From: an uncultured Paracoccaceae bacterium
GTDB taxonomy: Bacteria > Pseudomonadota > Alphaproteobacteria > Rhodobacterales > Rhodobacteraceae
Direction of reading: 5' to 3'
NCBI GenBank assembly: GCA_937872465.1
Contig: CALMSR010000001.1
Coordinates: 1-64,000, forward strand
Length of the DNA: 64,000 nucleotides
A model generated the notes under the pieces. The model had not been told where the DNA came from. It was given only the letters and a program-made list of their open reading frames with translations, and made no database searches. The position numbers and the translations under genes were made by a program. Below, one piece after another: positions 1 through 7,676 of this stretch (its first letter is position 1; every line of letters starts with the position of its first letter).

Positions 1-2
1 TC

Positions 3-620
3 GACATCGATCCCGACATCGTCGCGATGATGGCGGCCGAGGTCGCGGCGGGCGAACGCGCCGTGACCGCCGCCATGCGCGAGGCCGGGACCGAGCTGAA
101 GACGGCGTGGCGGCTGCAGATCACCGGCGCGGGACTCGGACGCCGGCTCGCCAATTCGATCCGCAGCCAGAACTTCCCGAGGTCGGGCGAAAGCCTCGAT
201 GCCGCGGCGCTGGTCTGGTCGAAGGCGCCGGTCATCGTCGGGGCGCACGACACCGGCCCGCTGATCCGCTCGAAGAACGGGTTCTGGCTGGCGATCCCGT
301 TGCCCGCCGCAGGCAAGTCCCTGCGCGGCGGCCGGATCACGCCCGGCGAATGGGAACGGCGACGCGGGTTGCGCCTGCGCTTCGTCTATCGCCGCACCGG
401 TCCGAGCCTGCTGGTGGCGGAGGGGCGGCTGAACACGAAGGGCCAGGCGGTCGTGTCGCGCTCCAAGACTGGGCGCGGCAAGGTCACCGCGCCGATCTTC
501 CTGCTGGTGCCGCAGGTCAAGCTGCCAAAGCGGCTGGACCTCGCGCGGGACGCAGGTCGGGCGTTGGACAGCGTGCCGGGGCTGATCGTGGCGAATTGGG
601 TGGACGGAAGGGTTAGATGA
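3..620 (+). CDS. Phage structural protein, DUF6441-like, 5' end outside the window
   Basis: The frame is open to the window edge. It has ATG codons at 27 and 30, but in-frame sequence upstream (DIDPDIVA) reads as protein, so the true start is probably outside. The visible 200 or so residues are basic and match my memory of the DUF6441 family found among tail-completion genes of Rhodobacterales prophages. There is no signal peptide or membrane segment. It ends at 620, one base before the antitoxin stop on the other strand, and the tail genes resume at 1429. That suggests the toxin-antitoxin pair was inserted into a tail operon. The family name is from memory; a structural phage role is inferred from context. 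Confidence 0.6.
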   Translation, partial: DIDPDIVAMMAAEVAAGERAVTAAMREAGTELKTAWRLQITGAGLGRRLANSIRSQNFPRSGESLDAAALVWSKAPVIVGAHDTGPLIRSKNGFWLAIPLPAAGKSLRGGRITPGEWERRRGLRLRFVYRRTGPSLLVAEGRLNTKGQAVVSRSKTGRGKVTAPIFLLVPQVKLPKRLDLARDAGRALDSVPGLIVANWVDGRVR

Positions 621-995
621 TTAGGCGCGCGCCTCAACCTCTCGCTCTTCTCGCGCCGCGCGGCGCCGACGACGGGGTTCCTCAGTGTCTCCGAGCCCCT
701 CGAGTGCGACAGGAGCCTTGCCGGGGAATTCGACCATCAGCTTGAGGTTGCCACCCATCGCGCGCACGTAGCTCGTGAGCGTCGAGAGGAGCAGATCGCT
801 CTGACGCTCGTATTTCGCCACCGTTGCCTGCTGAATGCCGAGCGTGTCCGCAAGTTGGACCTGGGTCATCTCCTTGGCTTTCCGCAGTTCCTGCAGCGTC
901 AGGTATTCCATATGCAGACGATCCGCCTCGGCCTCGACGCCAGCACGCCGGGCGGGATCGAGGGCAGCCAGCTTGTCCTTGAGAGTCCGTGCCAT
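621..995 (-). CDS. XRE-type helix-turn-helix antitoxin
   Basis: A 124-residue protein with a central HTH of the Cro/C1 type (residues about 40-75, around TQVQLADTLGIQQATVAKYE), then an acidic and Arg-rich tail. It lies directly downstream of a Gp49/HigB-like toxin. Two starts compete: ATG at 1004 overlaps the toxin stop as ATGA, while ATG at 995 sits 9 bases after the GGAAAGG at the toxin end. I chose 995 for the better ribosome binding site. The role expected of the family is neutralising the toxin and repressing the shared promoter through the palindrome at 1373-1386. Confidence 0.82.
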   Translation of the reverse strand: MARTLKDKLAALDPARRAGVEAEADRLHMEYLTLQELRKAKEMTQVQLADTLGIQQATVAKYERQSDLLLSTLTSYVRAMGGNLKLMVEFPGKAPVALEGLGDTEEPRRRRRAAREEREVEARA

Positions 996-1000
996 GATCG

Positions 1001-1354
1001 TCATCCTTTCCGTCTCTCGAGATGGCTGTCGAACCGTTCGTCGGCCCGGGCGATCAGCTGCTTGTAGAAGCGCTTCTCGCTGCCACCTGATTTGTCCCCG
1101 CCGACAAGCAGGATCGCCTGCCGGTCGGGATCGAATGCGAAGGCGATGCGCCATACGCCATCAGCGGCATTGCAGCGCAATTCCTTCATGTTCGCGTGCT
1201 TCGACCCTGTCAGGGTGTCGGCATGCGGTCGACCGAGCGATGGCCCCTCGCGTTCCAGCAGGAGCGCGCGTGCCAGGATCGCGTCCTGCACCTCTTGCGG
1301 GAGTTCGTCGAACTCCGGCTCGAACTCCTCTGCGAACGAAACGGTCCACGGCAT
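1001..1354 (-). CDS. RelE/ParE-superfamily toxin, Gp49-like
   Basis: A 117-residue basic protein with the pattern of the phage-derived Gp49/HigB group: an N-terminal helical part (FAEEFEPEFDELPQEVQDAI), a central strand stretch (MKELRCNAADGVWRIAFAFD) and a C-terminal FYKQLIARADERF. Family members usually cleave mRNA on the ribosome. It is the first gene of a two-gene operon and its TGA overlaps a possible antitoxin ATG, which fits coupled translation. The toxin-before-antitoxin order matches HigBA-type systems. Activity is inferred from the family. Confidence 0.82.
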   Translation of the reverse strand: MPWTVSFAEEFEPEFDELPQEVQDAILARALLLEREGPSLGRPHADTLTGSKHANMKELRCNAADGVWRIAFAFDPDRQAILLVGGDKSGGSEKRFYKQLIARADERFDSHLERRKG

Positions 1355-1372
1355 CCGGTCCTCATGTCTTGG

Positions 1373-1405
1373 AGGCTATATAGCCTTGAAGCACTAATTT
1401 TGCAA
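1373..1405 (-). promoter_or_regulatory. Autoregulated toxin-antitoxin promoter with palindromic operator
   Basis: On the minus strand a TTGCAA box (1400-1405) is separated by 17 bases from TATATA (1377-1382). The -10 box lies inside a perfect 14-bp palindrome, AGGCTATATAGCCT (1373-1386), 19 bases upstream of the toxin ATG. An operator over the -10 box is the usual arrangement for antitoxin autorepression. The boxes and symmetry are seen in the sequence; antitoxin binding is inferred. Confidence 0.65.
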
Positions 1406-1428
1406 TAACGACTCTCAGAGGTCCGTAC

Positions 1429-1848
1429 ATGCCCACCCCACGCGAAACCATCCTCGCCGCGCTGCAGGCCCGACTCTCCGCGCTGCCCGCCACCTCTTTA
1501 CGCGGCGAGGTGCTGCCCGAACGCGTGCCGGTCGAGGGCTTGCTGATCCTGCGCGACGGTGAGCCGGGAGAACCCGAGGTGACGCTTTCACCGCTCACCT
1601 ACCACTACCAGCACCGAACCGAGATTGAGGCGGTCGTACAGGGTGCCGACCGTGACGCCACCTTCGACACGCTTTGCGCCAGTATCGGCGCGACGCTCAC
1701 GTCTGACCGCACTTTGGGCGGGCTCTGCGACTGGGTCGAGGCGGAAGCGCCGCGGCCGGTGGACTTGGCCGTAGAGGGCGCGGCCAGCCTCAAGGCGGCC
1801 GTGATACCGGTCGTCCTTCACTACACCACAGCCGATCCCCTCGGCTGA
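1429..1848 (+). CDS. Phage tail terminator/completion protein
   Basis: A 139-residue protein starting at ATG 1429 with AGAGG seven bases upstream. It resembles the short proteins placed just before the tail tube gene in siphovirus-like prophages of Rhodobacterales (often mis-named acyl-CoA transferase in databases, as I recall). These cap the tail tube and join it to the head. Features are the opening TPRETILAALQARLSALP and a C-terminal strand-rich half ending VVLHYTTADPLG. The position directly before a tail tube fragment supports the call. No catalytic motif is seen. Confidence 0.6.
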   Translation: MPTPRETILAALQARLSALPATSLRGEVLPERVPVEGLLILRDGEPGEPEVTLSPLTYHYQHRTEIEAVVQGADRDATFDTLCASIGATLTSDRTLGGLCDWVEAEAPRPVDLAVEGAASLKAAVIPVVLHYTTADPLG

Positions 1849-1872
1849 TCCAACCGACAGAAGGAAACCGAC

Positions 1873-2130
1873 ATGGCACGAGCCCAAGGGGCGCGGGCGC
1901 AGATGGCGCTTGCGTTCGAGACCGTCTATGGCACGCCGCCCGCGAGCGGCTTCACGAAATTGCCTTTCGCCAGCACCACGCTCGGCGCCGAGCAGCCGCT
2001 GCTGAACTCGGAGCTGCTCGGCTACGGCCGCGATCCGCTGGCGCCTATAAAGGACGCGGTGACCGCGGATGCGTGTCCTGCCCGGCGCGGTGATCGGGTG
2101 GGACATGTCGGCGGCGCTGGCGCTCGGTGA
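1873..2130 (+). pseudogene. Phage tail tube protein, 3' part deleted
   Basis: The first 65 or so residues look like a major tail tube protein (AFETVYGTPPASGFTKLPFA, then LLGYGRDPLAPIKDAVTAD), with a good ribosome binding site (AAGGA seven bases before the ATG). Tail tube proteins are normally several times longer. At about 2068 the reading changes to a low-complexity stretch and stops at 2130, while another phage gene remnant begins in a different frame. I read this as a deletion that removed the end of the tail tube gene and the start of the next gene. Confidence 0.6.
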
Positions 2131-2245
2131 CGCTCTCGGCGTGCCGCCGCTCGCCATGGCCGAACTGCTGCCCGTCATCGAAGTGGTGATGGTGGCCAAG
2201 CTCAACGAACAGATGGATCACTCCCATGGCGGAAAAACGGGTTAG
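2069..2245 (+). pseudogene. 3' remnant of a tail assembly chaperone-like gene
   Basis: In the frame starting at ATG 2069, 58 codons read MRVLPGAVIGWDMSAALALG, continuing with ALGVPPLAMAELLPVIE and ending at TAG 2243-2245. It is too short for a normal gene, but the composition is protein-like and the place, just before the tape measure gene with a 20-base overlap, is where siphophages keep small tail assembly chaperone genes. Its 5' end is fused out of frame to the tail tube fragment. Family assignment is uncertain. Confidence 0.45.
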
Positions 2246-4160
2246 CGTCCGCCTCGCGGCCGTGGGCGGACGGCAGGTGCGCGCCGAACTGGAAGGTGTC
2301 GGCGAGGCCGGGTCGCGCGGCTTCGGACGGCTGAGCCGCGAGATGGAGGCGGCCAACGCCCGGCTTGCAGCCTTCTCCCGCCGTGTCGCTGTGGCGGCTG
2401 CAGCCGCCGTGGCAGCAGCCGCCGCCGCTGGCGTGGCGATGATCCGCTCCGGCCTGCAGACGGTCGATGCGCAGGCGAAGCTCGCCCAGTCGCTCGGCAC
2501 CACCGTCGCCTCGATCCAGACGCTGGAGCGCGCGGGCGAGTTGGCGGGCGTTTCCATGTCCGGCATCGAGCAAGCCACCAAGGATCTGACGCGCCGTCTC
2601 AGCCAGGCGGCCGCCGGGACCGGTCCTGCCGCCGATGCTCTGGATCGGCTCGGGCTCTCGGCCAACGAGCTGATCGCCCTGCCGCTCGACCAGCGGGTGG
2701 GTGCCATCAACGCAGCCATCGAGAACTTCGTGCCCGCCGCCGAACGCGCGGCTGTCGCGGGCCAGCTCTTCGGCGAGGAAGGCTCCATCGCCATGTCGCG
2801 GATCGACACCGCGACGCTGCGCCAGGCGACCGAGGACGTCCTCGCCTTCGGCGTCGTCGTCTCGGAGCAGGACGCCGACCAGATCGAGCGGACGAATGAT
2901 GCCATCTCCCGCCTCGGACTGATCTGGCGCGGGCTGTCAAACCAGCTGGCGGTCGCTGCGGCTCCCGCGCTGGAGGCCGTCGCCAACGCCATGGCGGCGG
3001 TGGCCAGCCGCACCGGCCCGCTCGGTATCGCCATTCGCGAGCTCTTCGACAACATCGGCCGCCTGATGACCTATGCCGCCACCTTCGCCGCGTTCCTCGC
3101 GGGACGTTGGGTCGCCGGCATGGCCGCCGCTGCACTCTCCGTCCGGGGCCTGGCCACAGCGCTCGTGGTGCTGCGCGGCGCGCTGATCCGCACCGGCATC
3201 GGCGCGCTGATCGTCGGCGCGGGCGAGCTCGTCTACCAGTTCACACGCCTCGTCTCCGGCGCGGGCGGCTTTGGTGAGGCCATGTCGCTGCTGAAGGACC
3301 TCGCTGTCGAGGTCTGGCAGCGGATCAGGATGGGTGCCGTCGCGGCGGGTGCTGCCGCCACGGCGATGTTCTTCGACCTGAAGGCGGACGCCGCATCAGG
3401 GATGCAGAGCGCCATCGAGAGCGTGGTGGGCTTCGGCAACACGGCCGCGAACACCTTTGAGGGCGCCTACGAGGCGATCAAGGCGATCTGGGGCCTGCTG
3501 CCCGCCGCCATCGGCGATCTGGCGTTCCAGGCGGCCAACAGCCTGGTCGACGGCGTCGAGGCGATGCTGAACGGCGTGGTCTCGCGCATCAACGGCTTCA
3601 TCGGCGGCATCAACCAGGGGCTGGAAGCGCTCGGGTCGGAGCGGCGCATCTCGCTGGTGCCCGACCTCGACCTCGGCGAGATCGAGAACCGCTTCGAGGG
3701 TGCGGCCAGTGCCGCCACGACGGCGGCGCAGGCGGCGTTCGACCGGGCGTTCGAGAACAACCCGCTCACCGCGCCCGATCTCGGCCTGACCGACGCTGCG
3801 AACCGCGCACTTGAGTCCGCGAACGTCTACCGGGGTGTCGCGCGCAATCTCGTGGAAGGGGCGCGCGCCCCGCTGGAAACCTGGCAGGCGCTGCGGGATG
3901 CGGCGCGCGGCACCGACGAGGACGGCGCCGATGCGCTCGCCGACGCCACGGCTGGCCGCGGACATCGCCCGTGCGGTCTCGCTCGGGCGCAGGGGGATGT
4001 GACCATGCCATGCCTGATCATCAAGAAATGGCCCGACGACCAGAGCTTCCGGCAGTCGCGGACGCAGGGTGAGGCCGAAGAGCGGAACGTCCAGTGGACG
4101 TTCCGCCGGCCGAACGCCGACATTGCCCGCGCCGTGTCGCTCGGGCGGAGGGGCATGTGA
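2226..4160 (+). CDS. Tail tape measure protein, truncated and reading into the next gene
   Basis: Tape measure proteins set tail length and are very Ala-rich and helical. This one shows an N-terminal conserved part (EKRVSVRLAAVGGRQVRAEL), a hydrophobic Ala-rich segment (about residues 55-75), the lambda-gpH-like block around AKLAQSLGTTVASIQTLERA, and membrane-like stretches near residues 270-340. Tape-like sequence ends near 3950. After that the +1 frame carries the end of a different small gene (3958-4002), and this frame runs without a stop through the complete small gene at 4005-4160. The last 70 codons are therefore a read-through product, not natural tape measure sequence. The start overlaps the preceding remnant. 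Confidence 0.65.
   Translation: MAEKRVSVRLAAVGGRQVRAELEGVGEAGSRGFGRLSREMEAANARLAAFSRRVAVAAAAAVAAAAAAGVAMIRSGLQTVDAQAKLAQSLGTTVASIQTLERAGELAGVSMSGIEQATKDLTRRLSQAAAGTGPAADALDRLGLSANELIALPLDQRVGAINAAIENFVPAAERAAVAGQLFGEEGSIAMSRIDTATLRQATEDVLAFGVVVSEQDADQIERTNDAISRLGLIWRGLSNQLAVAAAPALEAVANAMAAVASRTGPLGIAIRELFDNIGRLMTYAATFAAFLAGRWVAGMAAAALSVRGLATALVVLRGALIRTGIGALIVGAGELVYQFTRLVSGAGGFGEAMSLLKDLAVEVWQRIRMGAVAAGAAATAMFFDLKADAASGMQSAIESVVGFGNTAANTFEGAYEAIKAIWGLLPAAIGDLAFQAANSLVDGVEAMLNGVVSRINGFIGGINQGLEALGSERRISLVPDLDLGEIENRFEGAASAATTAAQAAFDRAFENNPLTAPDLGLTDAANRALESANVYRGVARNLVEGARAPLETWQALRDAARGTDEDGADALADATAGRGHRPCGLARAQGDVTMPCLIIKKWPDDQSFRQSRTQGEAEERNVQWTFRRPNADIARAVSLGRRGM
3958..4002 (+). pseudogene. 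C-terminal stub of a small phage gene (first of two copies)
   Basis: In frame +1 these 15 codons encode ADIARAVSLGRRGM and a TGA stop, the same 14 residues that end the intact small gene at 4005-4160. The two DNA copies differ at seven positions, all synonymous third codon positions. Upstream sequence in this frame belongs to the tape measure region, so only the tail of the gene remains. The terminal AGGGGG also serves as the ribosome binding site for the next ATG at 4005. Confidence 0.5.
4005..4160 (+). CDS. Small phage protein, 51 residues, unknown function
   Basis: ATG 4005 is preceded by AGGGGG at eight bases, a strong ribosome binding site, and the gene ends TGA at 4158-4160 overlapping the DUF2460 start by one base. 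The product is basic (LIIKKWPDDQSF, VQWTFRRPNADIARAV). I do not recognise a family. The same C-terminus occurs just upstream (3958-4002), so two related genes once stood in tandem between the tape measure and DUF2460 genes. Its last codons supply the ribosome binding site of the downstream gene. Confidence 0.5.
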   Translation: MPCLIIKKWPDDQSFRQSRTQGEAEERNVQWTFRRPNADIARAVSLGRRGM

Positions 4161-4786
4161 TGGCGTTTCACGAGGTCCGGTTTCCGGACGACATCAGCCG
4201 CGGCGCGCGGGGCGGACCGGAAAGGCGCACGCAGATCGTCGAGCTCGCCTCGGGCGACGAAGAGCGCAACGCCAGCTGGGCCAATTCGCGCCGCCGCTAC
4301 GACGTCGCCTACGGCATCCGCCGCGCCGACGACCTGGCGGCGGTGGTGGCCTTCTTCGAGGCGCGGAACGGTCGGCTCCACGGCTTCCGGTTCAAGGACT
4401 GGGGTGACCACAAGTCCTGCCTGCCTTCGGGAACACCAGCGCCAACCGATCAGGCCATCGGCACCGGCGACGGCACGACGACGGCGTTCCAGCTGGTAAA
4501 GCGCTATGCCTCCGGGGCGCAATCCTGGTCGCGCGCCATCGCTAAACCAGTGACCGGAACCGTGCGCATCGCGCTTGGCGGGGTCGAGCAGCCCTCCGGC
4601 TGGTCCGTCGACACCGCCACCGGCGTCGTCACCTTCAGCACCGCGCCGGGCTCCGGCCTCGCGATCACCGCGTGCTTCGAGTTCGACGTGCCGGTCCGTT
4701 TCGACACCGACGTGCTCGACGTGACGCTCGACCTCGAGCGGCTCGGCTCGATCACCTCCATTCCGCTGCTGGAACTGCGCCGATGA
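4160..4786 (+). CDS. DUF2460 distal tail protein (gene transfer agent gp12-like)
   Basis: A 208-residue protein starting MAFHEVRFPDDISRGARGGP, the opening of TIGR02217/DUF2460 proteins, which form part of the tail tip baseplate in the Rhodobacter gene transfer agent and related siphoviruses. Other family marks are the RHDVAYGI-like RYDVAYGIRRADDLAAVVAF and the FFEARNGRLHGFRFKDWGD block in the first third. The start at 4160 overlaps the previous stop (TGATG), with GGAGGGG just upstream, so the longer frame from 4094 is not needed. It overlaps the next gene by ATGA. Confidence 0.88.
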   Translation: MAFHEVRFPDDISRGARGGPERRTQIVELASGDEERNASWANSRRRYDVAYGIRRADDLAAVVAFFEARNGRLHGFRFKDWGDHKSCLPSGTPAPTDQAIGTGDGTTTAFQLVKRYASGAQSWSRAIAKPVTGTVRIALGGVEQPSGWSVDTATGVVTFSTAPGSGLAITACFEFDVPVRFDTDVLDVTLDLERLGSITSIPLLELRR

Positions 4787-5667
4787 AGACTTTCGATCCC
4801 GCCCTGCAGGCCCATCTCGACGAGGGCACGACCACGCTCGCCTGGTGCTGGCGGATCGCGCGGGCAGACGGCGTCACCTTCGGCTTCACCGATCACGACG
4901 AGACCCTGAGTTTCGACGGGACGGAGTTCGAGCCCGAGAGCGGGCTCACGGCGTCCGAGGTCCGCTCGGGCTCGGACCTGTCGGTCGATGCGCAGGACGC
5001 CGAGGGCGTGCTGACCTCCGACCGGATCACCGAGACCGACATCATCGACGGCCGCTGGGACAACGCCGAGGTCGAGGTCTGGCGGGTGAACTGGGACGAT
5101 CCGAGCCAGCGCGTGCTGATGCGCCGGGGCGCGATCGGCCAGATCCGGCGCGGGCGGCTCGCCTTTGTCGCCGAGGTCCGCTCGCTGGCGCATGTCCTCG
5201 GCCAGACGGTCGGGCGGACCTTTCAGGCGACCTGTGACGCCGCGCTCGGCGATGGGCGCTGCGGCGTCGATCTGGAGAACACGGCGTTCAAGGGCACGGG
5301 CGCCGTGATCGATCTCCTGCGCGATCGGGCCTTCACCGCCTCGGGGCTCGGCGGGTTCGCCTCCGGCTGGTTCACCTTCGGGACGCTCGAATGGACGAGC
5401 GGCGCGAATGCGGGGCGGCGCACCGAGGTGCTGGGCCATGACGTGACGGACGGCATCGCCGTGCTGACACTCCTCGAGGCGCCGGTGCGGGCCATTGCGG
5501 AAGGCGATTCCTTCACCGTCCGCGCGGGCTGCGACAAGCGGATCGAGACCTGCGGCGCCAAGTTCGCCAACACCGCCAACTTCCGCGGTTTCCCGCACAT
5601 CCCCGGCCAGGACACGATCCTCCGATACGCGACGAAGGACGGCGGCCACGACGGAGGCGTGCTGTGA
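4783..5667 (+). CDS. DUF2163 tail protein (gene transfer agent gp13-like)
   Basis: A 294-residue protein of the TIGR02218/DUF2163 family, part of the tail tip hub in gene transfer agent-like particles. The family marks are TTTLAWCWRIARADGVTFGF near the start, the GFTDHDETLSFDG motif, and a C-terminal Cys-containing stretch (CDKRIETCGAKFANTANFRG) typical of this group. The ATG at 4783 overlaps the upstream TGA and the TGA at 5667 overlaps the GTG of the peptidase gene. The order gp12-gp13-gp14 is therefore kept as in the gene transfer agent cluster. Confidence 0.88.
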   Translation: MKTFDPALQAHLDEGTTTLAWCWRIARADGVTFGFTDHDETLSFDGTEFEPESGLTASEVRSGSDLSVDAQDAEGVLTSDRITETDIIDGRWDNAEVEVWRVNWDDPSQRVLMRRGAIGQIRRGRLAFVAEVRSLAHVLGQTVGRTFQATCDAALGDGRCGVDLENTAFKGTGAVIDLLRDRAFTASGLGGFASGWFTFGTLEWTSGANAGRRTEVLGHDVTDGIAVLTLLEAPVRAIAEGDSFTVRAGCDKRIETCGAKFANTANFRGFPHIPGQDTILRYATKDGGHDGGVL

Positions 5668-5780
5668 CGCCCGCGGATCCGGAGCGGGTCATCGTTGCGG
5701 CGCGCGGGTGGCTCGGGACGCCCTACCACGACCAGGCGAGCCTACGCGGTGTCGGTTGTGACTGCCTCGGGCTTCTTCGT
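5664..5780 (+). pseudogene. NlpC/P60 cell wall peptidase, 5' fragment (gp14-like)
   Basis: Starting at GTG 5664 (GTGA overlap with gp13), the first 39 codons match phage tail NlpC/P60 peptidases: ARGWLGTPYHDQASLRG and the catalytic-Cys block GCDCLGLLR. The rest of the domain, including the His, is missing. At the 9-base stretch 5772-5780 the sequence passes directly into a serine recombinase fragment on the opposite strand; those bases fit both genes, so the joint lies in a microhomology. The later tail genes are absent. Confidence 0.72.
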
Positions 5781-6084
5781 GCTGCTCGGGGTCATAGCCG
5801 CGCCCGTGGCCGTAAAGATCAGCCCCTTGAGCAGCGCGGGCGCCTGCGCGCGGGTGTTGTTGGCGCGCTTTCGCGGGTTCTGCCGCAAGATGGAATGGAC
5901 CTGATCCCACAGCTTCTGGTCGATGATGGGTTGATGCTCGCCGGGATAGGCCTTGCCCTTGTGAACCGCGTCGCCGCGATAGACGCGGTTCACCAGCACC
6001 CTGTAGAGGTATCCCTTGTCGACCAAGGTGCCCTGCTAGCTGCGGAGCCCTTTGTGGCGCAGTTCGCGGGCCAGCACGGTCGCT
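5772..6084 (-). pseudogene. Serine site-specific recombinase, internal fragment
   Basis: On the minus strand the reading GYLYRVLVNRVYRGDAVHKG, then PGEHQPIIDQKLWDQVHSIL and ALLKGLIFTATGAAM is the central Recombinase domain of large serine recombinases, ending before the zinc-ribbon/coiled-coil region. A TAG stop interrupts the frame just upstream (LRHKGLRS, stop, QGTLVDKG), so the piece is dead. It joins the NlpC/P60 fragment on the left and a truncated membrane protein gene on the right. A matching N-terminal piece lies at 19,612-19,674 on the same strand. Confidence 0.75.
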
Positions 6085-6324
6085 GAAGCGCGCGAGCAGC
6101 ATGAGCGATCCGCAAAGCACCGCCTGCGCGCCGAAGCAGCCCATCAGCAGCGCCGTCGTGGCGCTCAGGTGCTGGTATTCCGGCTTCAGCGACAGCGCCT
6201 CGACCATGTGCGGCGCCAGCAGACACCAGCCGCCGAGGCCCAGAAAGACCAGCGCCTGTGCGGTCCTGAGCCTCTTGGCGGTGCGCCGGGCGCACCTGCG
6301 GCGGGTGATGTCGATGTCGATCAT
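6085..6324 (-). pseudogene. Small membrane protein, 3' end lost
   Basis: ATG 6324 overlaps the decarboxylase stop (ATGA), so this is the last gene of the operon that starts near 10,340. About 80 residues remain: a basic start (DITRRRCARRTAKRLRTA), a first membrane segment (QALVFLGLGGWCLLAPHMVE) and a second (TTALLMGCFGAQAVLCGSLM). Near 6084 the sequence changes to serine recombinase DNA; the frame continues as nonsense to 5689. I do not recognise the family. The surviving layout suggests a multi-span inner membrane protein. Confidence 0.55.
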
Positions 6325-7676
6325 GTCAGGGGCCTTCCACTTACAACGCGCAGAAGCCCGATCGCGCGATCAACATGCTCCTCTTCGGTGTGCCAGGAGC
6401 TCACGCTCATCCGGAGCGCGGGGCGGCCCTGCCAAACCGTCGGCCCGAACCAGAGCCGCCCGGTGGCGATGGCCGCAGCATGAGCGGCGCGCGTGGCCTC
6501 GTCGCTCTCCAGCCGGAACAGCACCTGGTTCAGGTCGACGTCGTTCAGGATCTCGTAGCCCGCCCCCGACAGGCCGTCGGCCAGCCTGCGCGCGAAGGTG
6601 CAGTGGCGGTCGACCATCTCCGCGATGCCGTCCCGCCCGAGACTGCGCATCGTGGCCCAGATCGGGATGCCGCGCGCCCGGCGCGAGAACTCGATACCCA
6701 GATTCTTCTGGCTGTCGGCCGAGGACGTGGCATAGACCGCGTCGCTGTTCATGGCACCTGCCAGCGCCTCGCGGTCCCGGCAGACGGACATGGCGCCGTC
6801 ATAGGGCGTGTTCAGCCACTTGTGCCCGTCCGTCGTCCAGCTGTCCGCGCCCTCGATGCCATCGGTCAGGTGCCGGCGCGTCTTGGACGCGCGCGCCCAG
6901 AGGCCAAAGGCGCCGTCGACATGAACCCATGCCCCGGCCGCCTTCGCCGCGGGGATGATCTCGGCGAAGGGATCGAACGAGCCCGTGTTCACCTCGCCCG
7001 CCTGAAGGCATAGGATCGCCGCGCCATCGAGCGGCGGAAGCCGGTCGGGATCGACCCGCCCCTGGTCGTCGGTCGGTGCGAGGACAAGGTTTCTGGTCCC
7101 GACCCCCATGAGTCGAAGCACCTTGCGGATCGTGATGTGGACGGTGTCGGGGGCGACGAAGCGGATCGCGGGCGCGCCGGCGAGGCCGTCTGCGTCGAAA
7201 TCCCAGTCCTGCCGTGCCAGCAGGCTGCGCCGCGCGGCGGTCAGGCAGGCGAGGCCGCCCGCCGAAGCCGAGGTGCCGAAGCTCACCGCGCTGTCGCGCG
7301 GCAGGTCGAGCGCCTCGAGGGTCCAGCGTGCGGCGGTCTTCTCGATCGCGTCCGCGACCGGCGAATTGGCGAAGGAGGACGCGCACTGGTCCCAGGCGGT
7401 CATCATCCGCTCGGCGACGGCGGCGGCGGGCAGCGTTCCTCCGATCACGAAGCCGAAGTAGTTCGGGCCGTTCGAGACTACCGTCCCGGGCGAGCCGACG
7501 TCGTCGAGCAGCGCCAGCGTGCTCGCGGCGCCGAGCCCGGCATCGGGCAGGTGTTCGTCGAAGGCGGCCAGGGCGGACAGCGCGGCATCATCGGGAAAGA
7601 CGCGGCTCTCCGCGGCGCCCGCCACATAGGCGCGGGCACGGCGGTCGGCATCGGCGAGAAGGTCGAGGTCGGTCAT
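6321..7676 (-). CDS. PLP-dependent group II-type decarboxylase
   Basis: A 451-residue fold-type I PLP enzyme of the pyridoxal-dependent decarboxylase family (DDC/GAD group). The cofactor lysine is Lys286 in TTDGHKWLNTPYD and the aspartate holding the pyridine ring is Asp254 in HVDGAFG. The FGTSASAGGLACLTAARR block (about 133-150) fits phosphate binding. Family members decarboxylate aromatic or acidic amino acids; the substrate here cannot be told. It overlaps its neighbours by ATGA on both sides, so it is co-translated with the SRPBCC protein and the truncated membrane protein. Aminotransferase-like side activity is possible. Confidence 0.85.
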   Translation of the reverse strand: MTDLDLLADADRRARAYVAGAAESRVFPDDAALSALAAFDEHLPDAGLGAASTLALLDDVGSPGTVVSNGPNYFGFVIGGTLPAAAVAERMMTAWDQCASSFANSPVADAIEKTAARWTLEALDLPRDSAVSFGTSASAGGLACLTAARRSLLARQDWDFDADGLAGAPAIRFVAPDTVHITIRKVLRLMGVGTRNLVLAPTDDQGRVDPDRLPPLDGAAILCLQAGEVNTGSFDPFAEIIPAAKAAGAWVHVDGAFGLWARASKTRRHLTDGIEGADSWTTDGHKWLNTPYDGAMSVCRDREALAGAMNSDAVYATSSADSQKNLGIEFSRRARGIPIWATMRSLGRDGIAEMVDRHCTFARRLADGLSGAGYEILNDVDLNQVLFRLESDEATRAAHAAAIATGRLWFGPTVWQGRPALRMSVSSWHTEEEHVDRAIGLLRVVSGRPLT

